From Marinifilum sp965230805 (GTDB taxonomy: Bacteria > Bacteroidota > Bacteroidia > Bacteroidales > Marinifilaceae), in contig NZ_OZ246019.1 of NCBI RefSeq assembly GCF_965230805.1, positions 2,604,001 through 2,668,000 of the forward strand: a stretch of DNA of 64,000 nt. Direction: 5' to 3'. Every line of letters begins with the position of its first letter. Position 1 is the first letter of the stretch. The translations under genes and the position numbers were made by a program. The notes under the pieces were generated by a model. It was not told the DNA's origin. It saw only the letters and a program-made list of their open reading frames with translations, and did no database searches. Of this stretch, positions 15,943 through 24,886 are shown piece after piece.

Positions 15943-18900
15943 ATGTTTTTAATATTTGATACCGAAACAACAGGCTTACCCAAAAAATGGAAAGCCCCTT
16001 TAGATGATTTTGACAACTGGCCAAGAATGGTTCAGCTGGCATGGCAATGTCACGATATCGAAGGGAATTTCCTGTTCGCCAAAAACCACGTAATCACTCC
16101 CGATGGATATACAATTCCCGAGGATGTAGTTGCGGTACACGGTATCTCCACCGAAATTGCTCATGAAAAAGGAATTCCACTAGTCGAGGCCTTGAATGAT
16201 TTCATGCAAGATGTTCGCAAATCAAGATTCATCATTGGGCACAATGTTTCCTTCGATATTAACATTGTGGCTTGCGAATTGTTGCGCTGCAAAATGGACG
16301 AGAAGGATCTTGTTAAAGCAGCTTCATTAGATACCATGCTTGGCAGTAAGGAGTTTTGTGATTTGAAACGTAGAGGACAACTAAAAAATCCAACACTAAC
16401 CGAACTGCACACAAAACTGTTTGGTGTTCCTTTTGCCGAAGCTCATAATGCAGCAGCCGATGTGGAAGCCACATCTCGTTGTTTTCTCGAGTTGATAAGA
16501 GTCGATGGATTAAGTCCCCACTTGCATAAAATGACAGCAGAGCAGGTTCAGGCTTTTAAAATCAACAATCCAAAACCTATTGAACTGGTCGGAATCCAGT
16601 ACGAATCCTTTAAGATTAAGACGGTTTTCGACGACATTTCAATCGAGAAGGAAGAGCGCAAAAGAAAAGAGGCTGCCAAAAACATGATCCAACAGCCCTT
16701 TGTGCATTTGCATGTTCATTCCCAGTATTCAATTCTCGATGGGGCTGCAAAAACATCAGCTATCGCTAACAAAGCAAAAATAGATGGAATGCCTGCAGTG
16801 GCCTTAACCGATCACGGAAGCATGTTCGGCATCAAAGAGTTTCATGTTGCCTGCAACAAAGCAGGCATAAAACCCATTATTGGGGTGGAAGCGTACATGG
16901 CAAAGCGCGGACATTTGGTAAAAGAAAACAAATCCGATGGATCGGGTTACCACCTTGTTCTATTGGCTAAAAATTATAAAGGATATCAAAGCCTGCTCAA
17001 GTTAACATCCATAGCCCATACCGATGGGATGTACTATAAACCACGTATCGATAAAGACCTACTGGAACAATATAGCGAAGGATTAATTGTAAGTAGCGCC
17101 TGTTTGGGAGGTGAAGTCTCGCAACTCATCATGGCTGGAAACATTGAAAAGGCCAAAGAAACCATTCTGTGGTACAAAGATGTATTCGGAGAAGATTATT
17201 ACCTGGAAATCCAACGTCATCCAAACGATGACCCCAGACTAAAAACCGATGTCTGGGAAAACCAGGTTAAAGTTAACAAGGTAATACGACAACTGGGAGC
17301 CGAACTTGGGCTTAAGGTAATTGCCACCAACGATTCCCATTTCGTAGAAGCTGAAGATGCCGCAGCGCATGATGTATTGGTATGTTTGAATACGGGTAGA
17401 GATTACGACGATCCAACTCGTATGCGCTACACCAAACAAGAGTGGTTTAAAACCACCAAAGAAATGAATGAACTCTTTGCTGATGTACCCGATGCACTTG
17501 CAAATACTTTGGAAATTGCCGAAAAAGTGGAAGCCTTCGACTTGGATTGTAATCCCATTATGCCTCCTTTTGATATCCCCGAAGAATATGGAACTGTTGA
17601 AGGCTACAGCAAAAAGTATGATGAGGCTGCGCTAATTGAGGAATTTGAAAAAGAACGTTACGAAAAGTTAGGTGGCTACGAAAAAGTGTTGCCAATTAAG
17701 TTAGAGGCGGATTATCTAAAGCATCTGGCTTTTGAAGGCGCCAAAATAAGATATGGAGAAGAGCTGGAAGATCACGTTGTTGAACGCCTGAATTTTGAGT
17801 TGAATACCATAAAAACAATGGGTTTCCCCGGATATTTCTTGATTACCCAGGATTTTATCAATTGGGCCAAAAACAATGGTGTAATTGTTGGGCCAGGTCG
17901 TGGTTCAGCAGCAGGTTCAGCAGTGGCTTACTGCATTTCCATTACCGATGTTGATCCTATTAAATATGATCTGCTGTTCGAGCGTTTCCTGAATCCCGAT
18001 CGTATCTCCATGCCTGATGTGGATATCGACTTCGATGACGATGGAAGACAGGAAGTTCTCGACTATGTAACCGAGAAATACGGACAGGATAAAGTCGCTC
18101 ACATCTGTACTTTCGGTACCATGGCAACAAAAAGTTCCATTAAAGATGTGGCTCGTGTCCTTCGATTAGATCTGGCTGAAGCAAACCGACTGGCAAAAAT
18201 GGTTCCCGAAGCTCCAAAAATGAGCTTCAAGAAAGCTTACGAAGAGGAACCAGCATTGTTGGAAGAGAAGGATTCACCAAATCCTTTAATTGCAAGAACA
18301 ATTAAATTTGCCGAAGCGCTCGAAGGTTCGGTGCGTCAGACTGGTGTGCATGCATGTGGTGTGCTTATTGGAAAAAATCCACTCGACGAGCATCTTCCGG
18401 TAATGCCAACCAAGGGCGAGGAATTGTTAACCACCCAATACGATGGCCGTTTTGTAGAGGATATCGGTCTGCTAAAAATGGATTTTCTGGGTTTAAAGAC
18501 CTTGTCCATCATCAAAGAGGTGCTGTCCAATGTAAAACTATCCAAAGGTATCGATGTCGACATTAATAATGTTGACCTTGAAAATGAAAAGACCTTTCAT
18601 CTATTTAGCCGTGGTGAAACCACTGCCATTTTCCAGTTCGAGTCACCGGGGATGAAGAAGCATCTTAGGGCACTAAAACCAAACCGTTTCGAAGATTTGG
18701 TTGCCATGAATGCTTTGTACCGTCCGGGTCCAATGGAATACATTCCATCCTTTATTCGAAGAAAAAATGGTGAAGAGGAGATTACCTACGATCATCCAAT
18801 CATGGAGGATTATCTTAAGGATACCTATGGGATTACCGTTTATCAGGAGCAAGTGATGCTCCAGTCGAGAGCATTGGGGCAATTTACTCGTGGGATGTCC

Positions 18901-20319
18901 GATTCCTTGCGTAAGGCAATGGGTAAAAAAATCATTGCAATGATGGATAAACTGAAAGTTGAGTTTATCAATGGTTGCCATGATAACCCCAAGTTTATGG
19001 AAGGTGTTGGTGGCGACAATGTCAAAGCTGATAAACTGATCGAGAAAATCTGGTCGGACTGGGAAGCATTTGCCAAATATGCGTTTAACAAGTCTCACTC
19101 GGTTTGTTACGCTTATATTGCTTATCAAACAGGATTCCTTAAAGCACATTATCCGGCAGAATTTATGGCTGCCGTTCTGTCTCGTAACTTATCCGATATT
19201 ACGAAAGTAACCATCTTTATGGATGAGTGTAAGCGAATGGGACTACCAGTACTTGGCCCTGATGTGAATGAATCGTATTCAAGTTTTACGGTAAATAAGA
19301 ATGGTGAAATTCGTTTTGGAATGGCTGGAGTTAAAGGTGTTGGTGAACAAGCCGTTCATGATATTATCGAAGAGCGTAAGAATGGCGCCTTTAAAGATAT
19401 TTTTGATTTTGTAGAGCGCGTAAACTTAAGATCAGTAAACAAAAGAACGCTCGAAAATCTGGCCATGTCAGGAGGTTTCGATAGCTTCGGACTAAAAAGA
19501 AGTCAGTATTTCCAGTCTGATGAAAATGATGTAAGCTTTATGGAGCATTTGGTGAAATATGGAAATAAACTTCAGGCCGAGAAAATGAATAACCAGCAAA
19601 CCCTGTTTGGAGGGGTTGAAGATTATGTAGTTACACCTCCTAAAGCTCCCGAATGTGCTGAATGGGGTAAGCTAGAACGTTTAAACAAAGAGAAAGAGCT
19701 TATCGGTATTTACCTGTCTGCGCATCCACTGGATGATTACAAAACAACAATTAATAACTTCTGTAATGCCAGTATATCAGAGCTGTCAGCCGATTTTGAC
19801 AGCTTTGCAAATAAAGATGTAAATATTGCAGGTATGATTACTGCCATCCGAAGGGGAACCACTAAAAATGGTAATCCATTTGCCATTATAGCAGTGGAAG
19901 ATTTCTCGGATTCTTACGAATTGGCATTTTTTGGAAAAGACTTTATCGAATTTGGAAATTATTTCGTCGAGGGATTATCAATTTATATCAGCGGGCGGGT
20001 GCAGACCAGATCTTGGCCCAAAGATTCTACCGAACTTGAATATAAGGTAAAAAACATCATGATGCTATCTGAAGTTCTTGAGAAGAAAGCAAAAGAATTT
20101 ACCTTGGAAATTCCTTTATCGGCATTAACAGATGAATTGGTTAGCGAAATCTATACTTGTGTTGATGAAAACAAGGGAAGCATGAAACTCAATTTCGAAA
20201 TCTTCGACAATGGTAAAAAGGCTCTGAAGATGTTCTCTCGAAGCTATAGAGTTGAACTAACAAATGATTTAATAGAATATTTTGAAAATAATGCAGAAAT
20301 TAAATTCAAAATTAACTAA
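15943..20319 (+). CDS. dnaE: DNA polymerase III alpha subunit with fused N-terminal DnaQ-type 3'-5' exonuclease
   Basis: This 1458-residue replicative polymerase joins a proofreading exonuclease to the alpha subunit. Residues 1 to about 190 are a DEDDh exonuclease: DTETTG at 6-11 (Exo I), GHNVSFDIN near 98 (Exo II) and HNAAADVEAT near 168 (Exo III). A PHP domain follows from about 250 (HLHVHSQYSILDG). The polymerase core has GPGRGSAAGSAVAYC and the catalytic PDVDIDFDD near 690, then helix-hairpin-helix and OB-fold regions. The exonuclease precedes PHP, unlike PolC, where it interrupts PHP. trxA follows after 49 bases. Confidence 0.95.
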   Translation: MFLIFDTETTGLPKKWKAPLDDFDNWPRMVQLAWQCHDIEGNFLFAKNHVITPDGYTIPEDVVAVHGISTEIAHEKGIPLVEALNDFMQDVRKSRFIIGHNVSFDINIVACELLRCKMDEKDLVKAASLDTMLGSKEFCDLKRRGQLKNPTLTELHTKLFGVPFAEAHNAAADVEATSRCFLELIRVDGLSPHLHKMTAEQVQAFKINNPKPIELVGIQYESFKIKTVFDDISIEKEERKRKEAAKNMIQQPFVHLHVHSQYSILDGAAKTSAIANKAKIDGMPAVALTDHGSMFGIKEFHVACNKAGIKPIIGVEAYMAKRGHLVKENKSDGSGYHLVLLAKNYKGYQSLLKLTSIAHTDGMYYKPRIDKDLLEQYSEGLIVSSACLGGEVSQLIMAGNIEKAKETILWYKDVFGEDYYLEIQRHPNDDPRLKTDVWENQVKVNKVIRQLGAELGLKVIATNDSHFVEAEDAAAHDVLVCLNTGRDYDDPTRMRYTKQEWFKTTKEMNELFADVPDALANTLEIAEKVEAFDLDCNPIMPPFDIPEEYGTVEGYSKKYDEAALIEEFEKERYEKLGGYEKVLPIKLEADYLKHLAFEGAKIRYGEELEDHVVERLNFELNTIKTMGFPGYFLITQDFINWAKNNGVIVGPGRGSAAGSAVAYCISITDVDPIKYDLLFERFLNPDRISMPDVDIDFDDDGRQEVLDYVTEKYGQDKVAHICTFGTMATKSSIKDVARVLRLDLAEANRLAKMVPEAPKMSFKKAYEEEPALLEEKDSPNPLIARTIKFAEALEGSVRQTGVHACGVLIGKNPLDEHLPVMPTKGEELLTTQYDGRFVEDIGLLKMDFLGLKTLSIIKEVLSNVKLSKGIDVDINNVDLENEKTFHLFSRGETTAIFQFESPGMKKHLRALKPNRFEDLVAMNALYRPGPMEYIPSFIRRKNGEEEITYDHPIMEDYLKDTYGITVYQEQVMLQSRALGQFTRGMSDSLRKAMGKKIIAMMDKLKVEFINGCHDNPKFMEGVGGDNVKADKLIEKIWSDWEAFAKYAFNKSHSVCYAYIAYQTGFLKAHYPAEFMAAVLSRNLSDITKVTIFMDECKRMGLPVLGPDVNESYSSFTVNKNGEIRFGMAGVKGVGEQAVHDIIEERKNGAFKDIFDFVERVNLRSVNKRTLENLAMSGGFDSFGLKRSQYFQSDENDVSFMEHLVKYGNKLQAEKMNNQQTLFGGVEDYVVTPPKAPECAEWGKLERLNKEKELIGIYLSAHPLDDYKTTINNFCNASISELSADFDSFANKDVNIAGMITAIRRGTTKNGNPFAIIAVEDFSDSYELAFFGKDFIEFGNYFVEGLSIYISGRVQTRSWPKDSTELEYKVKNIMMLSEVLEKKAKEFTLEIPLSALTDELVSEIYTCVDENKGSMKLNFEIFDNGKKALKMFSRSYRVELTNDLIEYFENNAEIKFKIN

Positions 20320-20368
20320 ATTGCACTAGTTTTTAATAAAATACATAAACGCTAAAAAATAGATTACC

Positions 20369-20686
20369 ATGACAATTGAAGTGAACGATTCTAATTTTGA
20401 AGAAGTTGTTTTGAAATCAGATAAGCCGGTATTGGTGGACTTTTGGGCAGAATGGTGTGGCCCATGTAGAATGGTTGGTCCAATTGTAGACGAATTGGCA
20501 ACTGATTACGATGGAAAAATCGTAGTAACTAAAGTAGATGTTGACAGCAGTCCTGCAACTTCGGCTAAGTTTGGAATTCGTAATATTCCTACTATTCTTT
20601 TCTTTAAAGGAGGAGAGGTAGTTGACAAACAAGTTGGAGCAGTTCCAAAATCAAGCTTGGCAGAAAAAATTGATGCTCTATTGTAA
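20369..20686 (+). CDS. trxA: Thioredoxin
   Basis: The 105-residue protein is a canonical thioredoxin with the redox motif WCGPC (Cys30 and Cys33), the cis-proline segment IRNIPTILFF and no signal peptide. It is therefore a cytoplasmic disulfide reductase partner of thioredoxin reductase. It follows dnaE by 49 bases and ends in a textbook terminator. It may be co-transcribed with dnaE or have its own promoter in the spacer. Confidence 0.96.
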   Translation: MTIEVNDSNFEEVVLKSDKPVLVDFWAEWCGPCRMVGPIVDELATDYDGKIVVTKVDVDSSPATSAKFGIRNIPTILFFKGGEVVDKQVGAVPKSSLAEKIDALL

Positions 20687-20706
20687 TAAGAGTATAAAAA
20701 TATTTA

Positions 20707-20737
20707 GGGCATAGAGTTTTATCTATGCCCTTTTTTT
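20707..20737 (+). terminator. Intrinsic terminator after trxA
   Basis: GGGCATAGA at 20707-20715 pairs with 20722-20730 around a six-base loop and is followed by seven T residues, a classic Rho-independent terminator. Confidence 0.9.
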
Positions 20738-20907
20738 ATCTTGTCAATGTAAGAAATCTCCAAATACTGCGTTATTCTCATTTTTGAAACAGTCATTTGC
20801 ACCAGTAAACTCCTTGGTTTCAAAACTTCGAAAGCCTTGTCTTTTGAGCTTTCTTATCAAAGACTGTTGAATGAGCAGTTTTCTTGTTAACACAATCTGA
20901 AAATAAA

Positions 20908-21831
20908 ATGGTAAAGCAATTATCAGACTTGATTCAATTCGAGCAATTCGATAATTTAGAATTACTTGCGCATCAAATTGTAGAGGGTTTCCTTATTGGC
21001 CTGCATCGCAGTCCATACCATGGTTTCTCGGTAGAATTTGCTGAACACCGTCTGTACAACAAAGGAGAATCAACAAAGCACATCGATTGGAAACTGTATG
21101 CCCGAAGTGATAAAATGTTTGTAAAACAATTTGAAGAAGAGACCAACCTTCGTGCCCACATTGTATTGGATACTTCTTCGTCCATGCTTTTTCCTTACCA
21201 GCTAAAACACCAAACAAAGCTAAGTTATTCGGTCTTGTGTGCTGCTGCCTTAATTCATTTGCTAAGAAAACAAAGGGATGCCGTTGGCCTCTGTACATTT
21301 TCAGATAAAATAAACATACTTACACCTTCCAAACTATCACTTACGCATGCACAATTGTTGTACTCTCACTTGTACAAGGCATATAAAACAGAGGAAATAG
21401 GACACAAAAAAACAACCAAAATTGCGGATACGCTGCACAAGCTGGCCGAAGGATTGCAAAGTAGATCTTTGCTTATTGTTTTTTCAGATTTTACTGGCAG
21501 CGAATCAGCAAAGGAAATTATGGAATCCCTGCAACACCTGCGTTTCAATAAACACGAAGTCATTTTATTTGCTGTTCATGATCAGGAATTAGAATTGGAT
21601 TTTAACTTTGATAACCGTCCAAGTCATTTTGTTGATTTGGAAACAGGAGATAGTGTAAAGTTGAATCCAACTGATATAAAGGAAATGTATCAGAAAGAAC
21701 AGCAAAAATTCTTCAACGAATTAAACTTGTTGTGCAAGCAGTTTTCTATTGATTTTGTTGAGGCAGATATCAGAAAAGGTTTCAGTAATGTACTCCAAAC
21801 CTATCTTTTAAAGAGAAAGAAGCTAATGTAG
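20908..21831 (+). CDS. DUF58 domain protein (Bat/MoxR-associated type)
   Basis: This protein of about 307 residues belongs to the DUF58 family with a von Willebrand A-like fold. The segment HIDWKLYARSDKMFVKQFEEET and the metal-site motif LDTSSSM are diagnostic. Family members are usually encoded beside a MoxR AAA+ ATPase and BatA/BatB and are thought to assist protein maturation or stress tolerance. Here no MoxR or Bat gene is adjacent. I use the ATG at 20908 (MVKQLSDLIQ). A TTG at 20884 would add eight residues without homology. Confidence 0.85.
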   Translation: MVKQLSDLIQFEQFDNLELLAHQIVEGFLIGLHRSPYHGFSVEFAEHRLYNKGESTKHIDWKLYARSDKMFVKQFEEETNLRAHIVLDTSSSMLFPYQLKHQTKLSYSVLCAAALIHLLRKQRDAVGLCTFSDKINILTPSKLSLTHAQLLYSHLYKAYKTEEIGHKKTTKIADTLHKLAEGLQSRSLLIVFSDFTGSESAKEIMESLQHLRFNKHEVILFAVHDQELELDFNFDNRPSHFVDLETGDSVKLNPTDIKEMYQKEQQKFFNELNLLCKQFSIDFVEADIRKGFSNVLQTYLLKRKKLM

Positions 21832-21958
21832 CTTATTTTGCCTAGTGCTCACCTTATTTATTCTTCGAATAATTTTTAAGTTCTCGAGGTTTAATTTATT
21901 TTTATTGGGCGGTTTTCAAATTCTTTTGAATATCTGAATCTTAAGGATCTCTCGATGA

Positions 21959-22052
21959 AACAAGCATGATTAAAATAATTATTAATCACACAGGCTAATA
22001 ATTATTTTGATCTTGCGGCTTCCATCTGACAAATGAGATAAAATTATAACCA
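21959..22052. repeat. Dispersed repeat around GATCTTGCGGCTTCC, copy 2
   Basis: This copy matches 1701-1793 in the same orientation at about 80 percent by eye. It ends just two bases before the ATG of the lipoprotein gene, so it forms that gene's leader and may carry its promoter. Confidence 0.55.
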
Positions 22053-22053
22053 G

Positions 22054-22776
22054 ATGAAATATAGATTTATCATTCTTCTTATTTTTATTTTATTTGCTTG
22101 CCAGCGAAAGGCAGATCGTAATTCGAGTAACGACACGAATTTTGTTGAGAATGGTGTAGTAAAGAAATATGACGAACAAAATAAACTATCAGCCGAAATT
22201 ACCTACCAAAATGGAGTTCGCAATGGAGCCGCCAGATATTACTATTCATCAGGTGCATTGAGTGATGAAATCATGTACGTTGACGATGAGAAGAATGGAG
22301 TGGCTAAAAAATATCACAAGAATGGTAATATATACAGTTTAACGCCATACATTAACGACGAAAAAGATGGGATTCAGAAAAAATACTACGACAATGGGAA
22401 GATTTGGGCCGAAACCTCTTATATGAAAGGTCAGCCAGGAATTGGCTTAAAAGAGTACAAGCGAGATGGCAGTTTAAGAAAAAAATTTCCAAAAATTGAG
22501 ATTGAAAAGTTTATAAAATCTGATCGGATAGTTCTAAAATTATTTTTGAGCAATTACTCCAAAAATGTAATATTCTATGTTACTGAACTAATGAAAGACA
22601 AATACATTCCACTTATGGCTAAGCCATTATATGCCAAAGGAGGATCTGCACGTTACGAATTTCTTTTGACTCCAAAAAGTAGAATTGATACAAGCCTTAC
22701 GATTGTTGCAAAATATCAAACGAAAGATTATAATATTTTCGTTTCGAAACGAGAGGTAAAGCTTAAAATGAAGTAG
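22054..22776 (+). CDS. Lipoprotein with MORN-like YwqK repeats
   Basis: The 240-residue product starts with a lipoprotein signal peptide (MKYRFIILLIFILFAC, lipobox Cys16). Residues 35-145 contain about five repeats of the YwqK/MORN-like type, such as NGVRNGAARYYYSSGALSDE and NDEKDGIQKKYYDNGKIWAE. The last 95 residues form a separate beta-rich domain. Proteins with such repeats are often labelled YwqK-family antitoxin, but nothing here supports a toxin-antitoxin role and no toxin gene is adjacent. I consider it a surface lipoprotein of unknown function. Confidence 0.8.
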   Translation: MKYRFIILLIFILFACQRKADRNSSNDTNFVENGVVKKYDEQNKLSAEITYQNGVRNGAARYYYSSGALSDEIMYVDDEKNGVAKKYHKNGNIYSLTPYINDEKDGIQKKYYDNGKIWAETSYMKGQPGIGLKEYKRDGSLRKKFPKIEIEKFIKSDRIVLKLFLSNYSKNVIFYVTELMKDKYIPLMAKPLYAKGGSARYEFLLTPKSRIDTSLTIVAKYQTKDYNIFVSKREVKLKMK

Positions 22777-22862
22777 TTATGTCAGTATTCCAGTGCGCAA
22801 GAAGGGTACTTTATTTGGGACTTTGAATAAAGCTTGCCCTTTAATATACGCTAGTATCTTGT

Positions 22863-24878
22863 TTAAAAATTCAATTTAAAAACAATCAAATCCGCTTTAT
22901 CCCCTAATCGGGTAGCGCTAATGACTACAGAATTGCCATCGGTAAGCGAGATGTCGTTTAGCTTCACGCCTTGTGGCAAGGCAAATTCTTTTTCGCTTTT
23001 TACAGTACCCAAATCATCAATTTGTACCAGTTTAATTTTGTTATTGTAGGTACCTGCAAGAACAAAACTGTTATCGGCCAAAGCCACAAGATGCTCGGGC
23101 ATGCCTTGGCCTGTAAGATTTAGGGGCAATTCCCAAAGTTTTTTACCAGAGCTGTCGTAAGCTGCAGCAAAGGTTCCACCAGTCGTTGTACCAGCAAATA
23201 GAACTTGCTTGTTGGCATTTATACCTATGGCAGTGGACTGTTGATTCTCGGGCAATAGAACATCCCATTGTAAATAACCAGCTTCATTTATGGCAAAAAT
23301 CCAGTTTCCGGCTGCAGCAAAAGCAGTGTTCGAGGCAGTATCGCTAGCCAAAGCATAAACCTTACCCTTATTGGTATAATTGCGCGACCATAGCTTTTTA
23401 CCATTGGCATTTAGCTTCACCAAGGCAGGAGTGAACAAGGAGTCTTGGGTGTTTTTGGTATATCCGGCAATTAAAATGTTGTTGTCGGGGTATACCACAA
23501 AATCGAGTGCTTCGGCCATGCTCACTTTCTGATTGAATACATTTTGCCCATTGGCGGCTAACTTGTAAATCCATGCCTCACCATCCACACTATCAACAAT
23601 TGCATTGGTAATTCCGGCCACATAAATTTCATTTTCGGCACTTACGTTCACCTTATTTACCAGGTCATCGAAAGGGTTTCCTAAAATCTTATTCCAGAGC
23701 ATTTCTCCATTGGCATCCAAACCTAAAATCCAAGAGTCGTACATTTCTCCTTCGGCTTTGGGTGTGGCTGAAACTACCACTAGTTCTCCATTGGGGCGAG
23801 TAGCAATTCCACCACCAAAATCCTTGAACTCTTGATTGTCGAATCCTTTTACAAAGAGGTAATTTTCTTCTGGAAAGTCTTTCAGAATCTCATCGCCCAA
23901 TATGCTGGCTTTCAAATTAAAAATATCGACGTACTGTTTCCCTTCAGGGTATAAAGACACAAATTGATTGTAAGCCTCTAAGCTTTTTACGCTCTTGGCC
24001 CAATCAAAAAGCAATTGTTTCTTTAATGCTCTAGCCGCAGCTATTTTCGATGAATTGGGAAAGTCGGCAATATACTTGTCGATGGCCTCCAATGTCTTTT
24101 TAGCCGCTGCCTCTTTAAAGGCCATTTCTGCCATTTGTTTCTTTACCTTGTTAACTTGTAGTGCTTCCGGATAATTTTCAACAAAATCGTGCAAATCCTT
24201 TACTGTGCCTTTACTGATCCCATTTTGGTAAGCCAACTGGTTTCGCAATTTTGTTGCCGTATTCACTTGAGCTGATTCAGGATAATCTTTTAGGAATTGA
24301 TTAAAGGCATCAACCGTATTTTTCTTCTCAGCTTCACGAAATTTAATGTAAGTTAAAATGTGAGCCACATTGCCTTTGTATTTGGAATCGGGAAATTCTT
24401 GTAAGAACCTTGTTGCATGATCGGCATTGTTCTCCTCTCTCACGAACTTAATCAACTTGTCTTCGATGTGCTGATATTCCCAGTCCATGTTTTTAGCTAT
24501 GGGTCTGTTTTTTCGTCTTTTATCTTGTTTGGTAAACAATTCGTTTAAAACCTCTTTCTCGTCATCGGTGAACTGAGGCTTTGCATCGTATGCTTTCTGA
24601 AAATAGGCAAAGGCTTTAAAGTAATCTTTACTAGAATATTTATCGAAAGCGTAAAGGGCAGCCAGTCCAATATTTGCCATTGCCGATTCAGGCTCTTTTA
24701 CCAAAACTTTTTCAAAACTTACTTTGGCCTTGGCAAGCTCAGAATTGATATCGGCTGTTGCCCGGGCTTCCATGCCTTTGAATAAAGAATTGTTGTATAT
24801 CCTTTTCGTATTTTGCGCCACGCTAAGCATTGAGATTAGCATGAACACAATTAGTATATTTATTTTTTTGGAGTTCAT
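22863..24878 (-). CDS. Exported helical-repeat plus beta-propeller protein
   Basis: This 671-residue protein starts with a signal peptide (MNSKKINILIVFMLISMLSVAQ). Residues about 30-330 form TPR-like helical repeats (FLQEFPDSKYKGN, FLKDYPESAQVN, FVENYPEALQVN, YIADFPNSSKIA). From about 340 to the end there are repeated propeller blades with D-x-G-x-x-L-W motifs (GLDANGEMLWNKILG, KLNANGKKLWSRNY, YDSSGKKLWELPL). It follows the OmpA-domain gene by eight bases, so the two act together, probably in the periplasm or envelope. A decayed copy of its 3' end lies at 58122-58250. Confidence 0.8.
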   Translation of the reverse strand: MNSKKINILIVFMLISMLSVAQNTKRIYNNSLFKGMEARATADINSELAKAKVSFEKVLVKEPESAMANIGLAALYAFDKYSSKDYFKAFAYFQKAYDAKPQFTDDEKEVLNELFTKQDKRRKNRPIAKNMDWEYQHIEDKLIKFVREENNADHATRFLQEFPDSKYKGNVAHILTYIKFREAEKKNTVDAFNQFLKDYPESAQVNTATKLRNQLAYQNGISKGTVKDLHDFVENYPEALQVNKVKKQMAEMAFKEAAAKKTLEAIDKYIADFPNSSKIAAARALKKQLLFDWAKSVKSLEAYNQFVSLYPEGKQYVDIFNLKASILGDEILKDFPEENYLFVKGFDNQEFKDFGGGIATRPNGELVVVSATPKAEGEMYDSWILGLDANGEMLWNKILGNPFDDLVNKVNVSAENEIYVAGITNAIVDSVDGEAWIYKLAANGQNVFNQKVSMAEALDFVVYPDNNILIAGYTKNTQDSLFTPALVKLNANGKKLWSRNYTNKGKVYALASDTASNTAFAAAGNWIFAINEAGYLQWDVLLPENQQSTAIGINANKQVLFAGTTTGGTFAAAYDSSGKKLWELPLNLTGQGMPEHLVALADNSFVLAGTYNNKIKLVQIDDLGTVKSEKEFALPQGVKLNDISLTDGNSVVISATRLGDKADLIVFKLNF

Positions 24879-24886
24879 GTAGGGGC

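Noticed and set aside
22054..22776. Toxin-antitoxin antitoxin call for the YwqK-like lipoprotein
   Set aside because: The name is inherited from a family label. The protein is an exported lipoprotein and there is no toxin gene beside it.
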